Shown here piece after piece: positions 31,305-40,159 of a DNA stretch of 64,000 nucleotides. The notes under the pieces are model-generated. The model ran no database searches, was not told where the DNA came from, and saw only the letters and a program-made list of their open reading frames with translations. The stretch is from the NCBI GenBank assembly GCA_001464575.1, contig LNFE01000110.1:1-64000 (forward strand). The letters are read 5' to 3'. The position numbers were made by a program, and so were the translations under genes. The DNA is from Acidobacteria bacterium Ga0077553. GTDB taxonomy: Bacteria; Acidobacteriota; Terriglobia; Bryobacterales; Bryobacteraceae. Each line of letters starts with the position of its first letter. Positions within the stretch are counted from its first letter, which is position 1.

Positions 31305-33496
31305 CTAGCGATTCCCCCAGTCCATCATCCATCCCGCCCCGGGCACGATCGGAAACAGCCGCAGCAGCGAGATATTGGCCACGCCCGTGCGCGTGTTGTA
31401 GCCGTTGTAGGAATCAAACGTCCGGTTGTTGGTGTTCAACAGATTTATCACCTCGAATTCAACCGGAAGTCAGCCCGGCTGAACACCGGAAGCCTAACGG
31501 CATTCCGCTCCTGAGACAGAAAGTACTGCCCATTGCGCTGGCTAAAGAATCCCGCGATCGGGAAATTCGACCCGTAACTGTAGCGCACGCTCAGGTTCAC
31601 CGTCGGGCTCACCCGGTAGCTCCCGTATCCGTTCACCGTGTGCCGCTGGTCGAAATCCGCATCGTAGCGCGCGCCCGTAACTCCATCCCGCATCCGGGAC
31701 CGCGACCAGCCGTAGGAAACCCAACCGTTCCAACGATTGGCGCTGCGCTTCTGCAAAAACACTTCGAAGCCCCGCGCCGCCCCGCGCACAGAGTTCTCAA
31801 ACCGGGCCGCTGCCGGCGGCAAGAAGACTTGGCCATTGCCGAGCAGCCGGATTTCGGCCAGCGGCTGAGCCAGCAGATCGCGGTCTGCCCGGTAGTAAGC
31901 CTCAACGCGCAGCCGCGTCGTCGCACTCAGCGCCTGCTCCACGCCCGCGACGGCGTGGATGGCTCTCGAGGGGAGCAGCGCCCCGTTCTCCAGGTTCGCT
32001 ATCGTTAACGCGCTCAACGGCACATATTGCGTGGCGTGACTCCAGGCCGAAATCAACTGCGTCGCCTCGCCGAGCCGTAGCCGCAAGCTGGCATGAGGCG
32101 ATACCGACGCCGGCTGCCGCGTCGAAGACCCATCCCAACGCGAGCCTACGCGCATACTCAGAATCCCTCTTTGGAACCCCTGCTCGACATAACCACCCGC
32201 CCGCAGCGCAGTGCCGCTCCACGGGTCGCGCCGGCGGAGCGAGAGCGGGTTGAAGATGTAGCGGGCCTCGAAACCCTCATCCCGAATGCGCCGGAACGAC
32301 GAGCCCGCGCGAAACGACCGCCACTCCACCCCCGTATTCGCCACCCACTCGCCATACCCCGCCGACAATAGCGGCAGCTCCAGTACATTCCGGTTCAGGC
32401 CGCGTTCGCGGATCCAGGCGAACTTGTTGGTGACGAGCAACCGCTCGGTGGCCGACCAGCGATGTCCCAACTGCAGGTTGGTGAAATGATAAGTGCCGTC
32501 CAGAATCGCATTCACCCCCAGCGCGCCGCCCGCCGCCGCCCGGTCGAGGTCCGAAATTCCATCGAACCAGGCCAGCGTCGCATGTTGCCGGCGGGTCAGG
32601 TTGTAGCCCAGCTTGGCTTGCATATCAAAGAAGCCAAAGGCCAGCGTATCGATCGCGCGGGCCTTCTGCAGAAGATACTGCAGGTAGCTCTTGCGGACGC
32701 TCACCAGCCAAGTGCCCTTCTTCCAGGGGCCCTCGGCCATCACGCTCGTCGCCGCCACCCCGGCATTCACCCGCCACGCCAATCCCTTTTCAGAGCCCTC
32801 CCGCACCAGCATCTCGAGCGCGGAAGCGTTCCGGTCCATGTAAGCCACCGGCGGAGCGGCGGCGTGCAGCGTCACCGCCTCCACCACATCCGTGTTCAGC
32901 ATCGAGATGCTGCCGCTGGCCTGTTGGCCTTGCGTTGCGTGCAGCAGGTTATTCATCAGCACGCCATCGAGGTAGATCCCCACTCGCCGGAAGTCCGCGC
33001 CTCGTACGGCGAAGCTCGCCGTGAAGTCGTTGGTCGAAGCCACCCCCGGCAGGCTTTGTACGGCGCGAAGCGGGTCGTTGACAATCACCCCGGCCAAATT
33101 GCGCAGCTCCGCCGAACGCAGCGTCCGCTCGGAGGGGCTTGCCGCATCCCGCGGCTCGAACGGACCTTCCCGTACCTCCACGCTGTCTTTTTGCGAAAGG
33201 CCGTCCGGCGTCAGCAGCAATTCCAGCTCGCGGGTAGGGTCGCCCACCACCACCCGCAGCGTGCGATAGCCCACCAGCGATACCAGTAACTCCCCTGCCG
33301 CCCCTGCCACGGAGAATCGTCCCTCGGCATCGCTTACGGCGGTCTCTTCGCCCGCGAAGACTTTCGCCTTGCTCAATGCCTCGCCCGAGCGCGCGTCTTT
33401 CACAACACCCCGCACCTCCGCATACGAAACTTCACTGCCGAGCAGCGGCAGCATCCCCAACAGCAGCTTCATCCAATAGCGGAGGCACGCAGTCAT
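31305..33496 (-). pseudogene. TonB-dependent receptor with carboxypeptidase-regulatory domain, C-terminus out of frame
   Basis: Outer-membrane receptor for a large or chelated substrate. A signal peptide is followed by a carboxypeptidase-regulatory-like domain (GVVKDARSGEALSKAKVFAG), a plug domain (VIVNDPLRAVQSLPGV, FAVRGADFRRVGIYLDGVLMNN) and barrel strands. The first frame stops at 31448 after FSRADFRLNSR. In another frame the stretch from 31460 to 31305 encodes EVINLLNTNNRTFDSYNGYN and a final GWMMDWGNR, the normal end of this family, so a short deletion of some codons at about 31455 has shifted the frame. The start may be the ATG at 33494-33496 or a Met eight codons later. It lies just downstream of the ABC exporter genes on the same strand. 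Confidence 0.75.
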
Positions 33497-33546
33497 CCCT
33501 GTATTGGATCAAACATCGCCCCGTCCTCTGAGTGTTACCCCTGGGC

Positions 33547-34986
33547 TCAAGAACCGGCTATTGGATAACGCCCCAGCCAGCGCCATCCGGCCCCAGCCAC
33601 CAGACCTGCAGGCAACAACAAACCCAGCAGCGCCACTCCTAGCCTCCCGGCCACCTGTCCCCACTCCTCTTCGCGATATGCGAACGCCGGGAACCGGTCC
33701 ACGTCCGCCGCTGCAAGCTTCTCTTTGCGCAGAATCCGCGGCACAAAATAGTCGCGCCATTGCCGGTGGTAAATATCCGCCTGCGCTAAAAAGTGGCTAT
33801 AGCGGCCCGCGCTGGCCCCCGCCACGTCGTTGAAAGCCGCCTGCGCCACAATTGCGGGAGAGAGAAATCGGAACCGGTCCACCATCGCCTGCTGCCCCGC
33901 CACTTGCGCGTCAAACCGATCCCGCACCGGTTGCACGGCCCGTTCCGTCGCTTCATTCACGGCCACCTGCAAGGTGCCAAAATCCGGAGCACCGCCCTTC
34001 TCCGCCGGCGCCATCTCCGGATGATCCTCCAAGTACCGCGCCAGCAAATGTGCCCCCTGCCGCGTCGCCGCGTCCCCAGCCACCCGCATCGCTTGAATCA
34101 TTTCCACCCGCGAAGGCACCGGGTACGCCGCCTTCACGGCTACATTCAAAACCGAAGGAATCAAGACCACAAACAATAACCACAATCCGGCCAACACCAT
34201 CGCGTTGGTCGCAGAACCGCGGCCCCAAGCATTCACGGCCACCGCCAGCGCAAACCAGAACAAACCATAGGCCACCGTGATGGCCACCCAGAGTGCCAGC
34301 CGGATCCCCGCTCCTTCCGCCCGAAGGTCCCCGCCTCCTGCTGCCATTAGCCCAAGCGATAACAACACCGGCATGCTGATCACCAGCCCCACCCGCGGCA
34401 ACAGCTTCGCCATCGTTAACGCCGGCAGTGCAATCGGCTGCGAAAGCGCCAGCGCCAGCGTGCCCCCCTCCTTCTCCGCCGAGACCAGATTGTAACTGCA
34501 AGCCAGGATCACCAGCGGAAAGAGATACAGCAGAACAAAGGAAGCATCAAACCGTCCCGTCAGGAGGTGCACCGGGTTCTCAATCTCATCGTTATTCAGA
34601 AACGTCTGCTTACTCCCCGTCGTAACTTTGAAGTAGTACGGGTATAAGTCGCTTTGGCCCACCGCCAGCGCCCCCAGCCCGTACGGCGGCATCACCACAT
34701 ACCGCGCCCCCGGTCCCCGGCCCACCGCCGAAGGCAGACGCGGATCCGTGAACGCGGACACCTTCCGTTCGCCCGCCTCCACCAGCGGAATCTCCCGCCG
34801 CAGCCCCTCCAGCCGCTCCCGCTCCTCCTGACGCGCCGCCTCAATGGTCTCCCTCTGGAAACTCACCCACTGCGAGCCGTTCCATGTGCCGTAGGCCATG
34901 GTCAGGCCCAGAAACAAGGCAATCCACAGCGGGGTCCGGTCGGCGCTCAGGTTTCGCCATTCGTACGTCATCAATCGCAGCAGCAT
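33547..34986 (-). CDS. ABC exporter permease, DUF3526-like (second)
   Basis: About 479 residues. A helix at about 20-38 near the N-terminus (PLWIALFLGLTMAYG) is followed by a large periplasmic loop (about residues 45-165), and then further helices (FVLLYLFPLVILACSYNLV; LALSQPIALPALTMAKLLPRVGLVISMPVL; and others). The layout and motif order are like the neighbouring 34989-36413 permease, with which it shares a family (DUF3526/ABC-2 type). The start is the ATG at 34984-34986: the upstream gene stops two bases before it (TAGGGATG). It is the third gene of an ATPase-permease-permease operon; the exported substrate is unknown. Confidence 0.82.
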   Translation of the reverse strand: MLLRLMTYEWRNLSADRTPLWIALFLGLTMAYGTWNGSQWVSFQRETIEAARQEERERLEGLRREIPLVEAGERKVSAFTDPRLPSAVGRGPGARYVVMPPYGLGALAVGQSDLYPYYFKVTTGSKQTFLNNDEIENPVHLLTGRFDASFVLLYLFPLVILACSYNLVSAEKEGGTLALALSQPIALPALTMAKLLPRVGLVISMPVLLSLGLMAAGGGDLRAEGAGIRLALWVAITVAYGLFWFALAVAVNAWGRGSATNAMVLAGLWLLFVVLIPSVLNVAVKAAYPVPSRVEMIQAMRVAGDAATRQGAHLLARYLEDHPEMAPAEKGGAPDFGTLQVAVNEATERAVQPVRDRFDAQVAGQQAMVDRFRFLSPAIVAQAAFNDVAGASAGRYSHFLAQADIYHRQWRDYFVPRILRKEKLAAADVDRFPAFAYREEEWGQVAGRLGVALLGLLLPAGLVAGAGWRWLGRYPIAGS

Positions 34987-34988
34987 CC

Positions 34989-36413
34989 CTAAACCACCCG
35001 GATCCGCCGCGCTGCCCAACCCGCCAGAAGAATACTACCGGCAAACCACCCCGCCACCACCCCCAACGCCGGCGCCTGCCGCTCCGCCACCCATCCCGCC
35101 TCCGGCGCCGTGTAGGCAAACGGCGCTACCTTGTTCCAGAGTTCCGGACCCGCCAGATGCGGCGCGCCCGTCTTCGGCGCCCGGTGCGTCAGTTCCTCGT
35201 TCATCGTGCGCTGAATCATCCGCCGGTACTCCTCAGCCGCCTTGGCAAAATGAGTATGCTGCGCAAAGTCCGTTCCCGCAAATCCCATCGAGATCGACCG
35301 CATCGCCAGCCCAGGCGCCATCCAAGCCACCCGCTGATGGATCCGATTCTGCGCCGCGAAGTTCTCCCACAACGCCCCATACGACTCGTCGAATACCTCA
35401 TTCCCATGGTTCTCGCTGTCCTGCAAGCGGACACCCAACAGGTTCACAGGCAGCGCCTCCGGCCGGTCTACGTTGTACTTTTTCAGCAACTCCGTCTCCA
35501 GTGCCTTGGCTCGCGCCCCCGGGTCGTGCCCGTCGGAACCCTTCGCCAGCGCCAATTGCATCTGCTGCGCAAACGCAAACGCCGACGGCGACGGACTCTG
35601 GCTCTTGGCTAGATCCGCCGCTACTCGCGGCGCCACCAACCCGTTCATCATCCAAAACCCCAACAACACCATCAGCGCCACCCGCGAAGAGGGCGCCCAC
35701 GCCGAAACCGCCAGTGAAACTCCCGTGAATGCTCCAAAATACAGCAGATAGCTCAACCCCATCCATCCCGCTCGCGGCGCCGCAGCCATCACCTCCCCCC
35801 CGCCGGAAGCCGCCACAATCGCTACCGACCCTAAGATCGCCGCCGGCACCAGCCACACCCCCAACGCCGCCGCCACCCCCAGCGCCTTGCCCGCCGCCAG
35901 TTCCGCCGGAGATACCCCTAAACTGAACAACTGCCGCAGCGTTCCCAGCTCCCGTTCACCCGAAAACGCACTAAACGTCAGCAGTACAATCAACAACGGC
36001 ACCAGCAACTGCAGCACCGTCGCCCCCGTCAACTCCCCCAATCGCTGCACCGCCGTCGCATCCTGCGCCGGGCGGTACTTAAACTCGTTCTGCTTGTGCG
36101 CCTCCAACCACACCGCCACCCCCGTGTACGGGTCCGTCCCGTGGTCCACCAGCGACAGCGGCACCTGCGGCTTAAATGCGTAAACCCCGTAATGTGCCGC
36201 CGAGTGCGGGTTCTTCTTCCCCTGCTGCAACCATTGCGCCCGCGTCGCCTCCTGCGCCGACCGGTGCTGTGCGCTCACCTCCCGATGACTCTGCCAACCC
36301 AGCAGCAAGGCCCCCGCCAGCAGCGTGAACACAATCGCCCCTGCCCCGCGAAAACGGCCATCCCGCAGCATCTCCGTAAACTCTTTCCGCGCAATCAACA
36401 GCGTCATCTTCAT
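34989..36413 (-). CDS. ABC exporter permease, DUF3526-like (first)
   Basis: About 475 residues. An N-terminal helix (FRGAGAIVFTLLAGALLLGWQ) is followed by a periplasmic loop with HYGVYAFKPQVPLSLVDHGTDPYTGVAVWLEAH, which is typical of DUF3526 permeases. Several helices follow (VLQLLVPLLIVLLTFSAFSGERELGTLRQLFSLG and others), then a long loop with a second family block (MAPGLAMRSISMGFAGTDFAQHTHFAKAAEEYRR). The ATG at 36411-36413 has GGGGG six bases upstream. It lies 10 bases beyond the ATPase stop. Confidence 0.85.
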   Translation of the reverse strand: MKMTLLIARKEFTEMLRDGRFRGAGAIVFTLLAGALLLGWQSHREVSAQHRSAQEATRAQWLQQGKKNPHSAAHYGVYAFKPQVPLSLVDHGTDPYTGVAVWLEAHKQNEFKYRPAQDATAVQRLGELTGATVLQLLVPLLIVLLTFSAFSGERELGTLRQLFSLGVSPAELAAGKALGVAAALGVWLVPAAILGSVAIVAASGGGEVMAAAPRAGWMGLSYLLYFGAFTGVSLAVSAWAPSSRVALMVLLGFWMMNGLVAPRVAADLAKSQSPSPSAFAFAQQMQLALAKGSDGHDPGARAKALETELLKKYNVDRPEALPVNLLGVRLQDSENHGNEVFDESYGALWENFAAQNRIHQRVAWMAPGLAMRSISMGFAGTDFAQHTHFAKAAEEYRRMIQRTMNEELTHRAPKTGAPHLAGPELWNKVAPFAYTAPEAGWVAERQAPALGVVAGWFAGSILLAGWAARRIRVV

Positions 36414-36423
36414 CGGTGTCCCC

Positions 36424-37080
36424 CTACTCATGCATGTGTTCCAGGTAAATCCGCTCCAGGTCGCTGTGGCCCAGCTCGGAAGTCGTATACGTGGCCATCA
36501 AATGGCCCTGCTTCATAATTCCCACCCGCGTCCCCGTCTCCTTCGCGCGAAACAGATCGTACGTCGCCATAAACTCGTTCGACGCCTTCGGGTCCAGCCC
36601 CGACGTCGGCTCATCCAGCAGCAACGCCCGCGCCCCCTTGGCAATCGCAATCGCAATCCCCACCTTCTGCCGCATTCCCTTCGAATACGCCCCCACCCGC
36701 TTGCCCGCGTCCGCCCGCGCCAACCCCGCCTCGTCCAAAAATCCCGCCAGTTCGCTCGCCGTGTGCCGCCCCCCCGCCAACGACGTAAAGTACTCCAGAT
36801 TCTCGAGCCCCGTCAGGTTCTTATACAGCATCACCTGCTCCGGAATGTAAGCCAGCAGCCGTTTCGACGCCAACGGCTCCTTCGTCACATCCAGCCCCCC
36901 AATCGTCGCCTTCCCCGCTGTCGGCGCAATGAAGTTTAGGAACAGATTGATCGTCGTCGTCTTCCCGGCGCCGTTCGCCCCGAGTAGGCAAAAGATCTCC
37001 CCGGGCTCAATCCGCAGGTTCAAAGGGTGCAGGGCCACTTTGCCCGCGTACGATTTCGAAAGGCCGGAGGCAACAAGCAT
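36424..37080 (-). CDS. ABC exporter ATPase with an internal deletion before the H-loop
   Basis: About 218 residues, short for the family (usually 230-250). Walker A is GANGAGKTTT, the Q-loop region is IPEQVMLYKNLTGLENLEYF, the signature is YSKGMRQK and Walker B with D-loop is LLLDEPTSGLDPKASNEF. Family members then have about 15 residues before the MATHD switch, but here F is followed at once by MATYDLFRAKETG. The missing stretch is in frame, and the catalytic switch histidine reads Tyr. ATP hydrolysis should be impaired unless this is a sequence error. It is the first gene of the exporter operon and diverges from the TonB receptor at 37189 across 108 bases. Confidence 0.85.
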   Translation of the reverse strand: MLVASGLSKSYAGKVALHPLNLRIEPGEIFCLLGANGAGKTTTINLFLNFIAPTAGKATIGGLDVTKEPLASKRLLAYIPEQVMLYKNLTGLENLEYFTSLAGGRHTASELAGFLDEAGLARADAGKRVGAYSKGMRQKVGIAIAIAKGARALLLDEPTSGLDPKASNEFMATYDLFRAKETGTRVGIMKQGHLMATYTTSELGHSDLERIYLEHMHE

Positions 37081-37188
37081 GATGTTCTGCACATGATAAG
37101 CCACTCTCAAGAAATTCCGCAACGCTTTTCGAGAAGAAGGTCTCAACAAGCCCTTGCGCAAGTAATGAGAAACCATTATCGTGAAAGC

Positions 37189-40092
37189 ATGAAGCTCTAC
37201 CTGCTCCTCCTGGCCCTCGGATCGTCCTGCGCCGCACTGGCCCAGAACGTCAATGGCATCGTCGCCGGCTCCGTCCTCGACCCCGCCGGCGCCGTCGTCT
37301 CCAACGCCCGCGTCCGCGCCCTCCTGCCGGAACGCCAAGGCTCCCGCGAAACCACCACCAACGATGCCGGCCAATATCGCTTCGTCGGGCTCACCCCCGG
37401 CCTCTACAACCTCACCGTCGAAGCCCTCGGCTTCGCCGTCCACGAACGCACCGGCCTCGAAGTCTCCGTCGGTTCGCCCCTCCAAGTCGATATCCAACTC
37501 TCCGTCTCCGCCGTCTCCGGTTCCGTCACCGTCACCGAGTCCCTCGACGACGTCGCCCGTAGCCTCAGCTCCGCCACCCGCGGCGCCCTGTTCAACGAAC
37601 AGGCCCTCCAAAACATCCCCGCCCTCGCCGGCCGCACGAGCCGCAACTATTCGAGCCAGGTCTTCCTCCTCCCCGGCGTCAACCTCAGCCGCACCCCGCA
37701 CGCGCCCTTCTCCATCAACGGCAGCCGCGGCCAGGGCATGACCAACGTCATGGTCGACGGCGCCGACTTCAATAACCCCAACTCCGGCTCCCTCCTCGGC
37801 GCCAACTTCACCGAGCAACCCGTCAGCCAGGAGGCCCTCCAAACCGTCGAAGTCCAAACCTCCAACTTCAAAGCCGAATACGGCCGCGCCGGCGGCGGCA
37901 CCATCAACCTCATCACCCCCAGCGGCGGCAACCAGTTCCACGGCCGCTTCTACGAGTTCTTCCGCAACGACGCCCTCGACGCCCGCAACAGTCTCAACGC
38001 CGAACGGCCCACCCTGCGGCAGAACCAGTTCGGCGGCCTCCTCTCCGGCCCCATCATCCGCAACCGCCTCTTCTTCGCCGCCAACGGCGAATGGATGCTC
38101 CAGCGCGCCGCCAACTCCGCCGTACCCCAAGCCACCTTCTCCCAGGCCGAACGCGACCGCGCCGTCCCCGCCATGCGCGCCCTCCTCGCCACTTACCCCC
38201 TCCCCAACGCCACCTCCGCCACCAACGTCCCCCTCTTTGATCCCGGCCGCATCGCCGAAGTCCTCACCGGACGCACCTGGTTCGGCAAGCTCGACTGGCT
38301 GGCCTCGGAAAAGCACCAGTTCGGCTACCGCTACACCCACGCCGAAAGCCTCCGCCGCGCCGCCAACAACTTCGCCACCGGTTCCGCCGGCTGGAATGAG
38401 GTCTACAGCCATACCTTTAACCTCACCTCCACCCTCACCCCCAACACCGTCAACGAAGCCCGCGCCTACTACACCAGCTACAACATCCCCCTCTGGCCTA
38501 TGACGCCCCTCCTCGGCAACCCCGCCGTCAACGGCACCGTCGGCCTCCTCAGCGTCACCGGCGCCGCCTCCCTCGGCACCATCTTCCGGGACGACTCCCG
38601 CACCCACAACTACCAGGTGCAGAACGATCTCTCCCTCACCCGCGGCCGCCACGGCATCAAACTCGGCATCATCGCCCGCCGCGTCCAGATCGCCACCACC
38701 TCCCGCTCCCTCGGCGACGGCCAACTCGTCTTCGATAGCCGCGAACTCTTCCTCCAGGGACGCCCCCGTACCTACACCCGCGTCCTCGGCGACACCCGCC
38801 TCGACCAGCAACAATACGAAGCCGGCTTCTACGGCCAGACCGACTACCGCGTCCGCCAGAACCTCACCCTCAACCTCGGCGCCCGCGCCGAACACTACGG
38901 CGCCCCCGCCGATCGCCACGGCCGCCTCACCCCCAACTACGGCACCGGCCTCAGCGTCGCCCCCCGTTTCGGCTTCGCCTACACCCCGGGCTCGCAGCAA
39001 TCCCTCGTCCTCCGCGGCGGCTACGGCCTCTTCATCGCCCCCCTCGCCGCCCGCTACGTCGGCCTCACCCGGCTCACCCCGCCCCGCGTCCGCACCGTCA
39101 TCGCGCTCAACCCCGCCATGAACGATCTCCTCGGCGGCCCGCTCGTCGATTCCACCAACCTCACCATCACCGACCCCAACCTCCGCCAGCCCTACGTCCA
39201 ACAGTGGAACCTCACCACGGACTACCGCCTCCCCGCCACCAAGCTCGTCGCCTCCCTCGGCTACGTCGGTACCCGCGGCGTCGCCCTGCCCATGACGCGC
39301 CTGCCCAACGGCGGCGATCGCCTCGCGCCCAATCTGCGCCCCAACCCCGCCGCCGGCGTCGTCTCCCTCCTCGAAACCGCGGCCATGAGCTCCTATCATG
39401 CCCTGCAGTTCTCCCTCAACGGCCAGGTCACGCGGCAGATGACCCTCCGCACCTCCTACACCTGGTCCCGCTCCATCGACGATGTCAGCCGCGACACCGT
39501 CAACATCATCGCGCAGAACAACCGTCGTCTGGACCGTGCCGTCTCCGAATTCCACCTCTCTCACAACTTCACGACGGCCATGGTCTACGCCCTACCCGGC
39601 GCCGGTTCCGGCGGCCTCGCCCGGACCCTCTTCGGCGGCTGGCAGGTCTCGCCGGTCATCCAATGGCGCTCCGGTTTCCCGTTCTCCATCCTCTCGGGTG
39701 GCGACACCCCCGAAGGCGTCCGGCTGAACCGGGTGAACGACATTGCGGGAACCCTCGAACGCCGGCAGGACGGCGTCTTCGGCCTCCTCCCCGGCTCCGG
39801 GCTCACGCTCGCCCAGGTGCGCCAGCAGATCACCCCGGCCAACAACACCTTCGGCACCCTGGGCCGCAACACAGAGCGGGCGATGCCGTTCTTTGACCTC
39901 AGCGCCGGTTTGCAGAAGTCCTTCCGCTTGACCGAGCGGCTGGGCCTTGAAACCCGCGTCGAGGCCTTCAACCTCTTGAACAAAGTGAACTACGACGTCT
40001 ACTCCGGCAACCTCCTCGATCCCCGTTTCGGCCAGGCCACGTCCGCCTTCCCGGCCCGGCAGATTCAGATCTTGCTCCGCATTAGTTTCTAG
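37189..40092 (+). CDS. Oar-like TonB-dependent outer-membrane receptor
   Basis: About 967 residues. A signal peptide (MKLYLLLLALGSSCAALAQ) precedes a carboxypeptidase-regulatory-like domain (GSVLDPAGAVVSNARVRAL, YRFVGLTPGLYNLTVEALGF), a plug domain (GQGMTNVMVDGADFNNPNSG, VEVQTSNFKAEYGRAGGGTIN) and a long barrel ending in FGQATSAFPARQIQILLRISF. A terminal aromatic residue is expected for outer-membrane insertion, so this copy looks intact. The start is the ATG at 37189; no strong ribosome site is visible. It diverges from the ABC exporter operon. The ligand is unknown; acidobacterial relatives are thought to import or bind oligosaccharides or peptides. Confidence 0.9.
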   Translation: MKLYLLLLALGSSCAALAQNVNGIVAGSVLDPAGAVVSNARVRALLPERQGSRETTTNDAGQYRFVGLTPGLYNLTVEALGFAVHERTGLEVSVGSPLQVDIQLSVSAVSGSVTVTESLDDVARSLSSATRGALFNEQALQNIPALAGRTSRNYSSQVFLLPGVNLSRTPHAPFSINGSRGQGMTNVMVDGADFNNPNSGSLLGANFTEQPVSQEALQTVEVQTSNFKAEYGRAGGGTINLITPSGGNQFHGRFYEFFRNDALDARNSLNAERPTLRQNQFGGLLSGPIIRNRLFFAANGEWMLQRAANSAVPQATFSQAERDRAVPAMRALLATYPLPNATSATNVPLFDPGRIAEVLTGRTWFGKLDWLASEKHQFGYRYTHAESLRRAANNFATGSAGWNEVYSHTFNLTSTLTPNTVNEARAYYTSYNIPLWPMTPLLGNPAVNGTVGLLSVTGAASLGTIFRDDSRTHNYQVQNDLSLTRGRHGIKLGIIARRVQIATTSRSLGDGQLVFDSRELFLQGRPRTYTRVLGDTRLDQQQYEAGFYGQTDYRVRQNLTLNLGARAEHYGAPADRHGRLTPNYGTGLSVAPRFGFAYTPGSQQSLVLRGGYGLFIAPLAARYVGLTRLTPPRVRTVIALNPAMNDLLGGPLVDSTNLTITDPNLRQPYVQQWNLTTDYRLPATKLVASLGYVGTRGVALPMTRLPNGGDRLAPNLRPNPAAGVVSLLETAAMSSYHALQFSLNGQVTRQMTLRTSYTWSRSIDDVSRDTVNIIAQNNRRLDRAVSEFHLSHNFTTAMVYALPGAGSGGLARTLFGGWQVSPVIQWRSGFPFSILSGGDTPEGVRLNRVNDIAGTLERRQDGVFGLLPGSGLTLAQVRQQITPANNTFGTLGRNTERAMPFFDLSAGLQKSFRLTERLGLETRVEAFNLLNKVNYDVYSGNLLDPRFGQATSAFPARQIQILLRISF

Positions 40093-40126
40093 GCGAAGCC
40101 AAACAAAGCCAACCCCCGGAAAAACA

Positions 40127-40152
40127 CTGGGCCCTTCCGGGGAAGGGCCCAG
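40127..40152 (-). terminator. Rho-independent terminator of the second Oar-like receptor
   Basis: A perfect 12-base inverted repeat (CTGGGCCCTTCC and its complement) with a two-base nominal loop. On the minus strand it is followed by TGTTTTT. It begins eight bases past the minus-strand receptor stop. Confidence 0.8.
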
Positions 40153-40159
40153 CGACAGT

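Noticed and set aside
36424-39564. Very long minus-strand open frame opposite the Oar-like receptor
   Set aside because: Beyond 37080 it is a Gly/Ala/Val/Glu-rich shadow of the GC-rich plus-strand receptor; only the ATPase part is real.
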